Under the pieces are notes generated by a model. That model was given only the letters and a program-made list of their open reading frames with translations, had not been told where the DNA came from and searched no databases. A DNA stretch of 12,820 bases from JBHHWH01 sp046756405 (GTDB lineage Bacteria; Actinomycetota; Acidimicrobiia; Spongiisociales; ZC4RG35). Numbering within the stretch: the first letter of the stretch is position 1; every line of letters begins with the position of its first letter. The stretch covers positions 1-12,820 of the forward strand of contig JBHHWH010000067.1 of the NCBI GenBank assembly GCA_046756405.1, in the 5' to 3' direction. The position numbers were made by a program, and so were the translations under genes. Below, piece by piece: positions 7,137 to 12,820 of this stretch.

Positions 7137-7844
7137 TCAGGCGACGAGGATCCGCCGGCAGTGGACACAGCGGGGTATCTCGGTGGAGAAGGCCTCCTCC
7201 TGTTCGGCCGGTGAGAGGGCCATGTGACACCCACCGCACACACCGTGGTCGAAGGCCGCGACTGCGACGCCTTCCTTGATGCGGCGTAGGTTCTCGTAGA
7301 GCTCCAGGAGATCTTCGGAAATCGGCTCCACCGCGGCCTTCTTCCGCTCCTCTTTACGGGCCAGCTCGGCGTCGATCGTCCTCCACTGCTCCCGGATGGA
7401 AGCTTCGAGCCGGCTCTTCTCAGTCTCCATCTCCGCCCCACGGGCCTTCAGCTCTTGGACCACTTCTCGGGCGGGATCTACCTCCTCCATGATTCGAAGC
7501 ACCTTCTCTTCCATGGTGCCCTTCTGGCCTCGCAGGGACTGGACTTCAAGGCGCATGTGTTCGGTCTCCCGGGCGCTCATACCTCCGGCATAGAGGCGGG
7601 TCTCGTGCTCGTTGAGCTTGGTCTCCAGGAGTTCCAACTCCCCGGAGGCCTTGTCTAGGGCCAGCTCCAGTTCTTTGAGGGCAGCCTCGGCCTGTTCCAG
7701 CTCCGACTTCAGCTCTTCGAGTTCCGTATGGGTTTGCCTATACGCCTCGAGCTCGGGGAGGGACTGTCGCTTCTCCAGGAGGTGGTCGATCTGAAGGTCG
7801 AGTTCCTGAAGGTCGAGGAGGTCGGCGAGACTGACTAATTCCAT
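7137..7844 (-). CDS. Coiled-coil C4-type zinc-ribbon protein (CT398-like)
   Basis: A 235-residue cytosolic protein: a long, Glu/Lys/Leu-rich coiled-coil hairpin from about residue 5 to 165, with a turn near the YAGGMSARE segment, then a helical neck and a C-terminal zinc ribbon with Cys203-Cys206 (CGGC) and Cys226-Cys229 (CVHC). This is the architecture of the C4 zinc-ribbon family (Pfam PF02591), exemplified by Chlamydia CT398; members are proposed to bind nucleic acid or act as adaptors, with no firm role. In many actinobacteria such a gene sits directly next to a Nif3 gene, as here. The ATG at 7844 is chosen because it gives the usual N-terminus (MELVSLADLLDLQELD); an in-frame TTG at 7877 would overlap the Nif3 stop by 10 bases and cannot be excluded. 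It is followed three bases later by the membrane-protein gene. Confidence 0.9.
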   Translation of the reverse strand: MELVSLADLLDLQELDLQIDHLLEKRQSLPELEAYRQTHTELEELKSELEQAEAALKELELALDKASGELELLETKLNEHETRLYAGGMSARETEHMRLEVQSLRGQKGTMEEKVLRIMEEVDPAREVVQELKARGAEMETEKSRLEASIREQWRTIDAELARKEERKKAAVEPISEDLLELYENLRRIKEGVAVAAFDHGVCGGCHMALSPAEQEEAFSTEIPRCVHCRRILVA

Positions 7845-7867
7845 GCCAGAGCGAGGGTAGCGGTGCC

Positions 7868-8641
7868 CTAGGTCCAAGTCTTCGGGTCGATGGCGGTCAG
7901 ATCGACTACTTCAGCATCGACTGCCGTCCTGACCAGATCCACCAGTCTCACCATGCCGGGGCGCTCGGTAGCGGTATGACCCGGATCCACGATCGCCAGG
8001 CCCACATCGGCGGCGCGAACACAGCGATGATGTGACACATCCCCTGTGACCAGAGCATCAGCAACCCGCGCTGCCGCTTCGACGAACTCTCCACCCGCTC
8101 CCGGCACAACGGCCACTCGATGCAGCTGCCGGTGGCGGTCCCCGGTGATGCGGAGCCCTGCCGGCCCAAAGGAATCGGAGATGATGGCGTCGAGGGCTTC
8201 GAGGGTGGCGCCGAAAACCCCGACCCGTCCGATGTCGGGGATACCCTCATCGGCGTCTCCTCCGAAGGACTCCACCTCCCGGAGATCCAGCAGATCGGCC
8301 AGCGCATCGGCGGTCCCCCCGGGAGAGGCGTCGAAGTCGGTGTGGGTGACCAGGAGACTGACCCCCAGCCTCACTAGCCGCCATGCCCGTGCCTCGGCGG
8401 AGCGGCCGGCGATGAGCCTGTTGGTCGGCTGAAACAGCAAAGGGTGGTAGGTAATGAGGAGGTCCACCGGTTTCTCCTCCAGGGCCGTCAACACCCCTTG
8501 GGTCACCTCATGGCATACGCCCACCCTGGCCACCGAAGCTTCGGGATCGCCTAGCTGAAGACCCACTGGATCCCAGGCAGCGGCGTTCCCGGGACGGGTC
8601 CTCTCCGCCAGGGACACAGCGACTTCGGCGACGGTGCTCAC
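7868..8641 (-). CDS. Nif3-family dinuclear metal-centre protein (YbgI-like)
   Basis: A 257-residue member of the Nif3/YbgI family, toroidal hexamers with a two-metal site, often labelled GTP cyclohydrolase 1 type 2 although the true role is unclear. Family landmarks: WDPVGLQLGDP at 23-33, the ITYHPLLF segment at 63-70, HTDFDASPGG at 100-109 (Asp104), TGDVSHH at 199-205, and DPGHTATE at 219-226 (His222, Glu226). Four of the usual metal ligands (His66, Asp104, His222, Glu226) are present, but the first His of the HHP motif is Tyr65. It is the short form, without the CutA/PII-like insertion of larger members. GTG start at 8641, 34 bases after the fbpB stop, without a clear ribosome binding site. 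It lies between the Fe(III) importer and the zinc-ribbon gene, which makes iron or another transition metal a reasonable guess for the site. Confidence 0.93.
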   Translation of the reverse strand: MSTVAEVAVSLAERTRPGNAAAWDPVGLQLGDPEASVARVGVCHEVTQGVLTALEEKPVDLLITYHPLLFQPTNRLIAGRSAEARAWRLVRLGVSLLVTHTDFDASPGGTADALADLLDLREVESFGGDADEGIPDIGRVGVFGATLEALDAIISDSFGPAGLRITGDRHRQLHRVAVVPGAGGEFVEAAARVADALVTGDVSHHRCVRAADVGLAIVDPGHTATERPGMVRLVDLVRTAVDAEVVDLTAIDPKTWT

Positions 8642-8675
8642 AGAAGGGATCGTAGGAGCTTGGGCTGGTCTCTTA

Positions 8676-10277
8676 TCAGGTCTTCAGCTCTCGACGCAGC
8701 ACAAGCAGCCAGGTGAGAACCCCGGAGAGCACTATCAGCACCAGCGAGGTGATCCCCACTTCGGCGAAGAAGCCGTCCTCGGCGGCCCCCCATATGCGGG
8801 TGGCCAGGGTCTCGAACCCGATCGGAGCGAGCAAAAGCGTCGCCGGTAACTCCTTGAGGGTTGACAGCATCACCAAACCCGCCCCGGTGACGAGGCCCGG
8901 CGTCAGCAGGGGAAGCTCCACATCGAGAAAACGGCGCCGGGGCCCGGCACCGAGGGTCCGAGCCGCGTCCTCGTAAAGGGGCGGGATGTCCGCAAGGGCA
9001 GCCCTGGTAGCACGCATGGACTGGGCACCGAAGTGAAGGACATAGGCGAAGATCAGCAGCGGAAAACTCTGGTAGATGACGGCTAGAGGCCCGGGAGCCT
9101 GAATCGCCCAGAAGACTATGGCCAGAGCGACCACAAGTCCGGGCAGGGCGAACACGGAGGTCACCATGCTGGAGGCCGCGGCCTGTATCCATCCGCGGAC
9201 ACGAACGGAGGCGTAGGCGAGTGGGAGAACCACGAGGGCAGCTACCAGACCGGCCACCACCGCGGCTGTGGCGGACCCCAGCGTGGGTTCGATGAGGAAG
9301 CCGAGGCTGTCGCCGAGCCCTGAATAGCCCACCCCCACGGTGGAGGACCCTCGTACCACCCAGAACACGAACACTGCGAGGGGAGCCGCCAGACCCGCTC
9401 CGACCACCGCCGTCACCGACCCCACCGCCGCCCCTTTCCAGGGGCCAAGGCGGTAGCGGACCTGACGGACACCCAGTTTCGTCACGGCTCTCCGCTTCGG
9501 GGTGGCTACGCGCTCCAGGGCAGCCACCGTAAGGGCGAGTACCGCCAGCACCAGACCAAGGGTGAGGGAGGTCACCCGGTCGAACAATCGCGAGGAGAAG
9601 ATGGCCCGAGTGATGGTGTCGAAGCGCATCAGAGAGACCGCTCCGAAGTCACTCAGGCCGTAGAGGAACACCAACATGGTTCCCGCCGCCACCGTGTCCC
9701 GCACCTGGGGAAACACCACCCGTAACGCCGTCACCACCGGACCCTTGCCCAGCAGCCTGGCCGCCTCCTCAAGAGACGGCAGAGTGGACCGCAACCTGGC
9801 TGCCACCGGTAAGTACACGTAGGGGTAGCTGAGCAGTGTCAGCACGATGAAGGCGCCCCAGAACCCTTCGATTCTCGGGATGAGCGGAATCAGACCCCCC
9901 CGTCCGAAGGCGGCCAGGAGCGCGGTGGCGCCCACAAAGGAGGGAATCACAAGCGGCAACGGGAGCAGCAGCCTCCACACCCTGCGTCCGGGCAGGTCGG
10001 TGCGGACCACAAGCCAGGCGAGACCGCTTCCCAACACGGCACACACCGCGGCGGTGCTGGTGGCGATGAGAAGGGAATTCCGCAGTGGAGCGAGGGTGCG
10101 CTCGGAGCGCAGAGTCTCCCAGAAGTCCCCTCCGAGGCTCAGGGTTCCCCAGGCGAGGTAAGCGATGGGAAAGGCGAAGGCAAGGCCGACCACCGCGGAG
10201 GCCACCTGAAGCCCCAGACGCCGGGACGTCTGGGGCTTCGGAGATAGGACCTCAGGAACCTTCGAGGCCGCTTGCAT
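8676..10277 (-). CDS. fbpB: Fe(III) ABC transporter permease, fused double-domain type (FbpB)
   Basis: A 533-residue inner-membrane permease with two homologous halves, each with about six membrane segments, as in FbpB/FutB/SfuB iron importers where one polypeptide supplies both channel halves. Each half carries an EAA loop that docks the ATPase: EEAARLLGKGP at 170-180 and YEDAARTLGAGP at 435-446. The N-terminal tail (1-20) is cytoplasmic and basic. The start at 10277 lies inside the end of fbpA (26-base overlap) with an AAAGAG site about 7 bases before it, so translation is probably coupled. The first codons contain a perfect hairpin (see separate entry). It should carry Fe(III) delivered by the neighbouring lipoprotein into the cytosol, driven by the fbpC ATPase. 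Fold and context make another small-ion substrate unlikely but not impossible. Confidence 0.94.
   Translation of the reverse strand: MQAASKVPEVLSPKPQTSRRLGLQVASAVVGLAFAFPIAYLAWGTLSLGGDFWETLRSERTLAPLRNSLLIATSTAAVCAVLGSGLAWLVVRTDLPGRRVWRLLLPLPLVIPSFVGATALLAAFGRGGLIPLIPRIEGFWGAFIVLTLLSYPYVYLPVAARLRSTLPSLEEAARLLGKGPVVTALRVVFPQVRDTVAAGTMLVFLYGLSDFGAVSLMRFDTITRAIFSSRLFDRVTSLTLGLVLAVLALTVAALERVATPKRRAVTKLGVRQVRYRLGPWKGAAVGSVTAVVGAGLAAPLAVFVFWVVRGSSTVGVGYSGLGDSLGFLIEPTLGSATAAVVAGLVAALVVLPLAYASVRVRGWIQAAASSMVTSVFALPGLVVALAIVFWAIQAPGPLAVIYQSFPLLIFAYVLHFGAQSMRATRAALADIPPLYEDAARTLGAGPRRRFLDVELPLLTPGLVTGAGLVMLSTLKELPATLLLAPIGFETLATRIWGAAEDGFFAEVGITSLVLIVLSGVLTWLLVLRRELKT
10211..10236 (-). promoter_or_regulatory. 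Perfect 10-bp hairpin just after the fbpA stop, within fbpB codons 14-23
   Basis: GCCCCAGACG and CGTCTGGGGC are perfect complements separated by a 6-base loop. On the mRNA the stem begins 15 bases after the fbpA stop codon and about 40 bases into fbpB. No T-run follows, so it is not a classical terminator. In many binding-protein transporter operons a hairpin after the binding-protein gene protects its mRNA or dampens permease synthesis; here the same layout is embedded in coding sequence because the genes overlap. The hairpin is seen directly; the role is inference. Confidence 0.6.
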
Positions 10278-11253
10278 CGATTAGCTCTTTGGTCCGCTCC
10301 AACCCTCCCCCTAGACGGTCGAAATCGTAGGTTGCTACCTCAATGGTCGACAACGGCGGAAGGACTCCGGCTGGCTTCACTCCGGCGGCCAGCGGATACT
10401 CGAGGGTCTGCTCGCTGAAGAAACGCTGCGCCTGCTCGCTGAGCATGAACTCCACCAACTTCTCCGCCAGCTCCGGGCTGTCCGAACTAGATACGACACC
10501 GATGGCGGTAGCGATGAGGAGGGAGCCGACATCACTGTTGGGAAAGAAGTAGTTCTCGCTCGGTATGCCGGGGTCTTCGACTTTTGCACGGAGGTTGTAG
10601 TAGTGGTTGACGAGACCCATGGGGACGTCTCCACGGGCCACCGCCTGAACGATGGCGGTGTTGTTGGCATAGGTCGGCGCCCCGTTGGCGGCCATACCCT
10701 TCAGCCACTCCAGGGCGACATCATCGCCGTGGATCTCCCGCATCGCGGTGACGAAGTCCTGGAAGGAACCGTTGGCCGGGGCGACCGCTACCTTCCCCCG
10801 ATACTGTTCCTCCGTGAGGTCGACGACCGAGTCGGGAAGATCGGCCGGGTCCACGAGATCACGGTTGTAGACGAGGACCCGCACTCGGCCTGTCAAACCC
10901 ACCCAGAGGCGGTCAGCGTTGCGGAACTCTTCGGGAACAAGGGTCAAGACGCTTTCGCTTATGGGCTGGAGCCTCCCTCGCTCGGCCAGAAAGCCGATAG
11001 CGCCGGGGCTTTGGGAGATGAAGACGTCGGCGGGACTCCGCTCACCCTCCTGGTCGATGAGCAGGGCTAGGTCTGCGGACTGGCCGTATCGGACCTCGAC
11101 GTCAATGCCGGTGCTGGCGGCGAAATCTTCGAGCAGGGGGCCGATGAGGTTCTCGGTCCGGCCCGAGTAGACGGTGATGGCCTCTCCACCTCCGGAGCAG
11201 GCCCCTATGAGCAGGGAGAAGGCGGCGAGGCCGGCGATCAAGAGCTTTCTCAT
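10252..11253 (-). CDS. fbpA: Fe(III)-binding lipoprotein of the ABC importer (FbpA)
   Basis: A 333-residue periplasmic-type binding protein of the FbpA/FutA iron family, lipid-anchored. The signal MRKLLIAGLAAFSLLIGAC ends in the lipobox LIGAC with Cys19. The mature part starts with the family pattern ITVYSGRTE (Tyr29), then PADVFISQSPGAIGFLAERG at about 74-93, and the tyrosine pair Tyr218-Tyr219 in NHYYNLR, which supplies Fe(III) ligands in this family, followed by NYFFPNSDVGSLLI. The ATG at 11253 is chosen over an in-frame ATG at 11340 because it has AGGAG seven bases upstream and gives a normal lipoprotein signal. It sits between fbpC and fbpB; its end overlaps fbpB by 26 bases. A weak IdeR-like sequence lies 34-52 bases upstream. 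The substrate is probably ferric iron. Confidence 0.95.
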   Translation of the reverse strand: MRKLLIAGLAAFSLLIGACSGGGEAITVYSGRTENLIGPLLEDFAASTGIDVEVRYGQSADLALLIDQEGERSPADVFISQSPGAIGFLAERGRLQPISESVLTLVPEEFRNADRLWVGLTGRVRVLVYNRDLVDPADLPDSVVDLTEEQYRGKVAVAPANGSFQDFVTAMREIHGDDVALEWLKGMAANGAPTYANNTAIVQAVARGDVPMGLVNHYYNLRAKVEDPGIPSENYFFPNSDVGSLLIATAIGVVSSSDSPELAEKLVEFMLSEQAQRFFSEQTLEYPLAAGVKPAGVLPPLSTIEVATYDFDRLGGGLERTKELIDASGLEGS

Positions 11254-11260
11254 TACAGGG

Positions 11261-11265
11261 CTCCT
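11261..11265 (-). promoter_or_regulatory. Ribosome binding site of fbpA
   Basis: AGGAG seven bases before the ATG at 11253; it fixes the start. The same eight-base string AGGAGCCC occurs in front of fbpC. Confidence 0.65.
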
Positions 11266-11286
11266 ATGAGCTCGGGATTGCATTGC

Positions 11287-11305
11287 CGCGGGAAGGCTAA
11301 TCCCA
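11287..11305. promoter_or_regulatory. Weak IdeR/DtxR-like box upstream of fbpA
   Basis: On the plus strand the core AAGGCTAATCCC matches the centre of the IdeR consensus TTAGGTTAGGCTAACCTAA; by eye 11 of 19 positions agree, including AGGCTAA in a row. It lies in the 100-base gap between fbpC and fbpA, in a locus that also encodes a DtxR-type regulator. The match is below what true IdeR sites usually show, so this is tentative. Confidence 0.3.
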
Positions 11306-11353
11306 CCTTCGCAGTAATGTAACGTTGACCGCACGACCATCGTCGGGGGGCCC

Positions 11354-12400
11354 TTATGATGCGGCGACGGTCCAAGTCTCCGGGTCGGTACCGAGGGGAA
11401 AGGCCACCACGCGGGGACCTGAGTAGGTGACCGAGACCCGGTCGCCGGGGCGGAAACGTGGAGTCGCCAGACCCCGGACCAGCAACTTGTCCCCGTTGAG
11501 GGTCACCTCGTAGCTGGTGTCGTGACCGTAATACTCCACCGCGGTCACCAGGCCGTCGTAACCGTTGCCGATCAACAAGTACTCCGGACGGAGTACCACC
11601 CGGCATGGGCCCTCCACACTGTTGGCCAGAGCGATCGCCCCCACGGGCGTCGAAACGATCCCCTCGGAAGCCATACCCTGGACGAGGTTCGCCTCCCCCA
11701 CGAAGGAGGCTACCCAGGGGGTGACGGGGTATTGGTAGATGTCGGTCGGGGTGGCCACCTGTATCACCCTTCCGTCTCTCATCACCCCGATCCGGTCGCC
11801 GAGGACGAAGGCCTCTTCCTGGTCGTGGGTGACGAAGACCGAAGTCATCCCTACCTCCCTCATGAGGCTGGCGATATCGCTACGTACCTGGGCTCGCAGG
11901 GTTGTGTCCAGGTTGGAGAACGGCTCGTCAAAGAGCAGCACCCTGGGGCGGGGTGCCAGGGCCCGGGCAAGGGCGACCCGCTGCTTCTGACCTCCGGAGA
12001 GGGCGTCGAGATAGCGATCGGCGAGACGTTCGAGCCCCACCATCTCCAAGGTTTGTGCCACCCGACCCTGTTCGATCTGTTCTTTGTCCAGTCCGAAGGC
12101 AACGTTTTCCGCCACCGTGAGATGGGGAAAGAGAGCCCAGTCCTGGAAGACCATGCCGATCCGGCGTCGCTCGGCAGGCACGAATTCGGTGGGACTGGTC
12201 AGTGTCTCTCCGCCGAGGACGATCGTGCCGCTGTCAGGGGCCTCCAGGCCGGCCAGGACCCTAAGCAAGGTGGTCTTGCCGCATCCGCTGGGACCGAGGA
12301 GAACGAGCGTTTCGCCGCGCTCGACGGTGATGGTGACATCGTCGACGGCGAGTACTTCACCGAACCTCTTAGTGATCCTTCGCGCATGCAGATAGGGAAT
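11354..12400 (-). CDS. fbpC: Fe(III) ABC transporter ATPase (FbpC), apparent ATT start
   Basis: A 348-residue ATPase that powers the importer. It has Walker A GPSGCGKT (36-43), the Q-loop in FQDWALFPHL (Gln86), signature LSGGQKQR (134-141), Walker B LLFDEP (Asp158, Glu159), the D-loop SNLD and switch His192 in THDQEE, then a C-terminal TOBE-like regulatory domain (about 249-348). The N-terminus reads PYLHARRITKRFGEVLAVDD, exactly the beginning expected of such ATPases. No ATG, GTG or TTG lies between the in-frame TGA at about 12426 and Walker A: the first is a TTG at 12268, which would delete the ATP site. An ATT at 12400 sits six bases after AGGAG, and is taken as the start; a CTG nine bases on is the alternative. 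It lies between the regulator gene and fbpA. Confidence 0.93.
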   Translation of the reverse strand: MPYLHARRITKRFGEVLAVDDVTITVERGETLVLLGPSGCGKTTLLRVLAGLEAPDSGTIVLGGETLTSPTEFVPAERRRIGMVFQDWALFPHLTVAENVAFGLDKEQIEQGRVAQTLEMVGLERLADRYLDALSGGQKQRVALARALAPRPRVLLFDEPFSNLDTTLRAQVRSDIASLMREVGMTSVFVTHDQEEAFVLGDRIGVMRDGRVIQVATPTDIYQYPVTPWVASFVGEANLVQGMASEGIVSTPVGAIALANSVEGPCRVVLRPEYLLIGNGYDGLVTAVEYYGHDTSYEVTLNGDKLLVRGLATPRFRPGDRVSVTYSGPRVVAFPLGTDPETWTVAAS

Positions 12401-12406
12401 GACGGG

Positions 12407-12411
12407 CTCCT
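12407..12411 (-). promoter_or_regulatory. Ribosome binding site of fbpC
   Basis: AGGAG six bases before the ATT at 12400. With AGGAGCCC identical to the site of fbpA, it is the main support for ATT as start codon. Confidence 0.6.
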
Positions 12412-12452
12412 GGTTCCGTTCCGATCAAACACCAGTGTATGGCGGGCCTGAC

Positions 12453-12458
12453 ATCATA
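12453..12458 (-). promoter_or_regulatory. Possible -10 element upstream of fbpC
   Basis: TATGAT on the minus strand, in the 106-base gap between the regulator gene and fbpC, about 50 bases before the fbpC start. No good -35 hexamer is seen. A TTAGGT string (minus strand, 12487-12492) a little upstream resembles half of an IdeR site. The importer might thus have its own promoter in addition to read-through from the regulator gene. Confidence 0.3.
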
Positions 12459-12506
12459 TCATTGGCGTCACTCACCACTTCTCGGGACCTAACGCCGCCT
12501 CGGTCC

Positions 12507-12820
12507 TCAGGAGCCCTGAACCACGCTGACGCTCCCCGCCAGTTCTTCAGAAACGTGAACCCGTCCCTTCTTGGTCGACACCAGACAGGCCCCGCCTTCG
12601 GCCACAGCGAGCAGGACCACCTCGGTGCCAGGGGCTATGCCCTGTTCGGCCAGGAACGACCTGCCGGCGGCGTCACCCTCGACCGCAACTACCTCGAGGG
12701 AACGGCCCACCTGAGACTCGCCCAGGGGTGTCCCCGCGTCCGCGGTGGGCGAAGCAAAGGTAGCCGCCGGAATGGGCTTGCCTTGGGGGCTTACCTGGGG
12801 GTCGCCGAGGAACTCGGCCA
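12507..12820 (-). CDS. DtxR/IdeR-family metal-dependent regulator, C-terminal part; 5' end beyond the window
   Basis: The last 104 or so residues of a three-domain metal-dependent repressor. The visible part starts in the dimerization/metal-binding domain with FLGDPQVSPQGKPIP, matching the DtxR/IdeR pattern (GxP..SPxGxPIP), then a flexible linker of about 20 residues, then an SH3-like FeoA domain (from GRSLEVVAVEGDA through RVHVSEELAGSVSV). The Ser-Pro form rather than Cys-Pro-His resembles iron-sensing DtxR/IdeR. The DNA-binding helix-turn-helix would be off the right edge and is not seen. A GTG at 12710 would give a free-standing FeoA-like protein, but the frame is open upstream and the motif before it is clearly DtxR-like, so a truncated view of one gene is preferred. 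Located just upstream of fbpCAB, it is the likely iron-responsive regulator of the importer. Confidence 0.85.
   Translation of the reverse strand, partial: AEFLGDPQVSPQGKPIPAATFASPTADAGTPLGESQVGRSLEVVAVEGDAAGRSFLAEQGIAPGTEVVLLAVAEGGACLVSTKKGRVHVSEELAGSVSVVQGS

Noticed and set aside
11254..11353. A sigma70-type promoter in the fbpC-fbpA gap
   Set aside because: A TACATT string is present on the minus strand but has no -35 partner at a proper distance.
11522..12451. 309-codon open frame on the plus strand opposite fbpC
   Set aside because: It mirrors a gene with all ABC ATPase motifs; high GC makes long antisense frames common, and its protein has no recognisable pattern.
12507..12710. A free-standing 67-residue FeoA protein
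   Set aside because: The frame stays open to the window edge and the residues before it match the DtxR/IdeR domain, so this is the SH3-like end of a regulator.

Overview
The window is compact, high-GC DNA (long antisense open frames everywhere, GTG and other rare starts) and looks like a chromosomal piece of an actinomycete. An F420-dependent glucose-6-phosphate-dehydrogenase-type oxidoreductase, a three-domain DtxR-type metal regulator and the Nif3 / C4 zinc-ribbon neighbour pair all point to Actinomycetota, perhaps an uncultured Acidimicrobiia-like lineage; the exact lineage is inference. There is no tRNA, rRNA, CRISPR, transposase or phage gene, and no gene-free stretch longer than about 175 bases.

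Left block (1-2316, minus strand): a stand-alone EAL-domain protein (probable cyclic-di-GMP phosphodiesterase), then, three bases after its stop, a membrane-bound CHASE-domain histidine kinase that runs off the left edge. The two are probably co-transcribed from the only sizeable intergenic gap (2317-2491), which also carries the upstream region of the divergent plus-strand genes.

Middle block (2492-5940, plus strand): an SRAP/HMCES (YedK-like) protein that protects abasic-site DNA; a large exported lipoprotein with two cell-wall-binding-2-like repeats and a C-terminal domain that reads like a TIM barrel of unknown activity; and an F420-dependent luciferase-fold oxidoreductase of the FGD family.

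Right block (5945-12820, minus strand, read right to left): the C-terminal part of a DtxR/IdeR-type regulator entering from the right edge, then fbpC (ATPase), fbpA (iron-binding lipoprotein) and fbpB (fused double permease) of an Fe(III) ABC importer, then a Nif3-family dimetal protein, a coiled-coil C4 zinc-ribbon protein, a DUF457/YdjM-like membrane protein and a small lipoprotein. Overlaps and very short gaps suggest that most of this block is one transcript, coupling an iron-sensing repressor, Fe(III) import and a metal-binding Nif3 protein. The block converges on the middle block with only four bases between stop codons.

The points most worth a second look are: fbpC appears to start at ATT behind a good ribosome binding site; a perfect 10-bp hairpin sits just after the fbpA stop inside the fbpB coding start; the lipoprotein combines CWB2-like repeats with an unassigned barrel; the Nif3 protein has Tyr in place of a usual metal-binding His; and a weak IdeR-like site lies in front of fbpA. 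I did not find a clearly new defence or mobile system.
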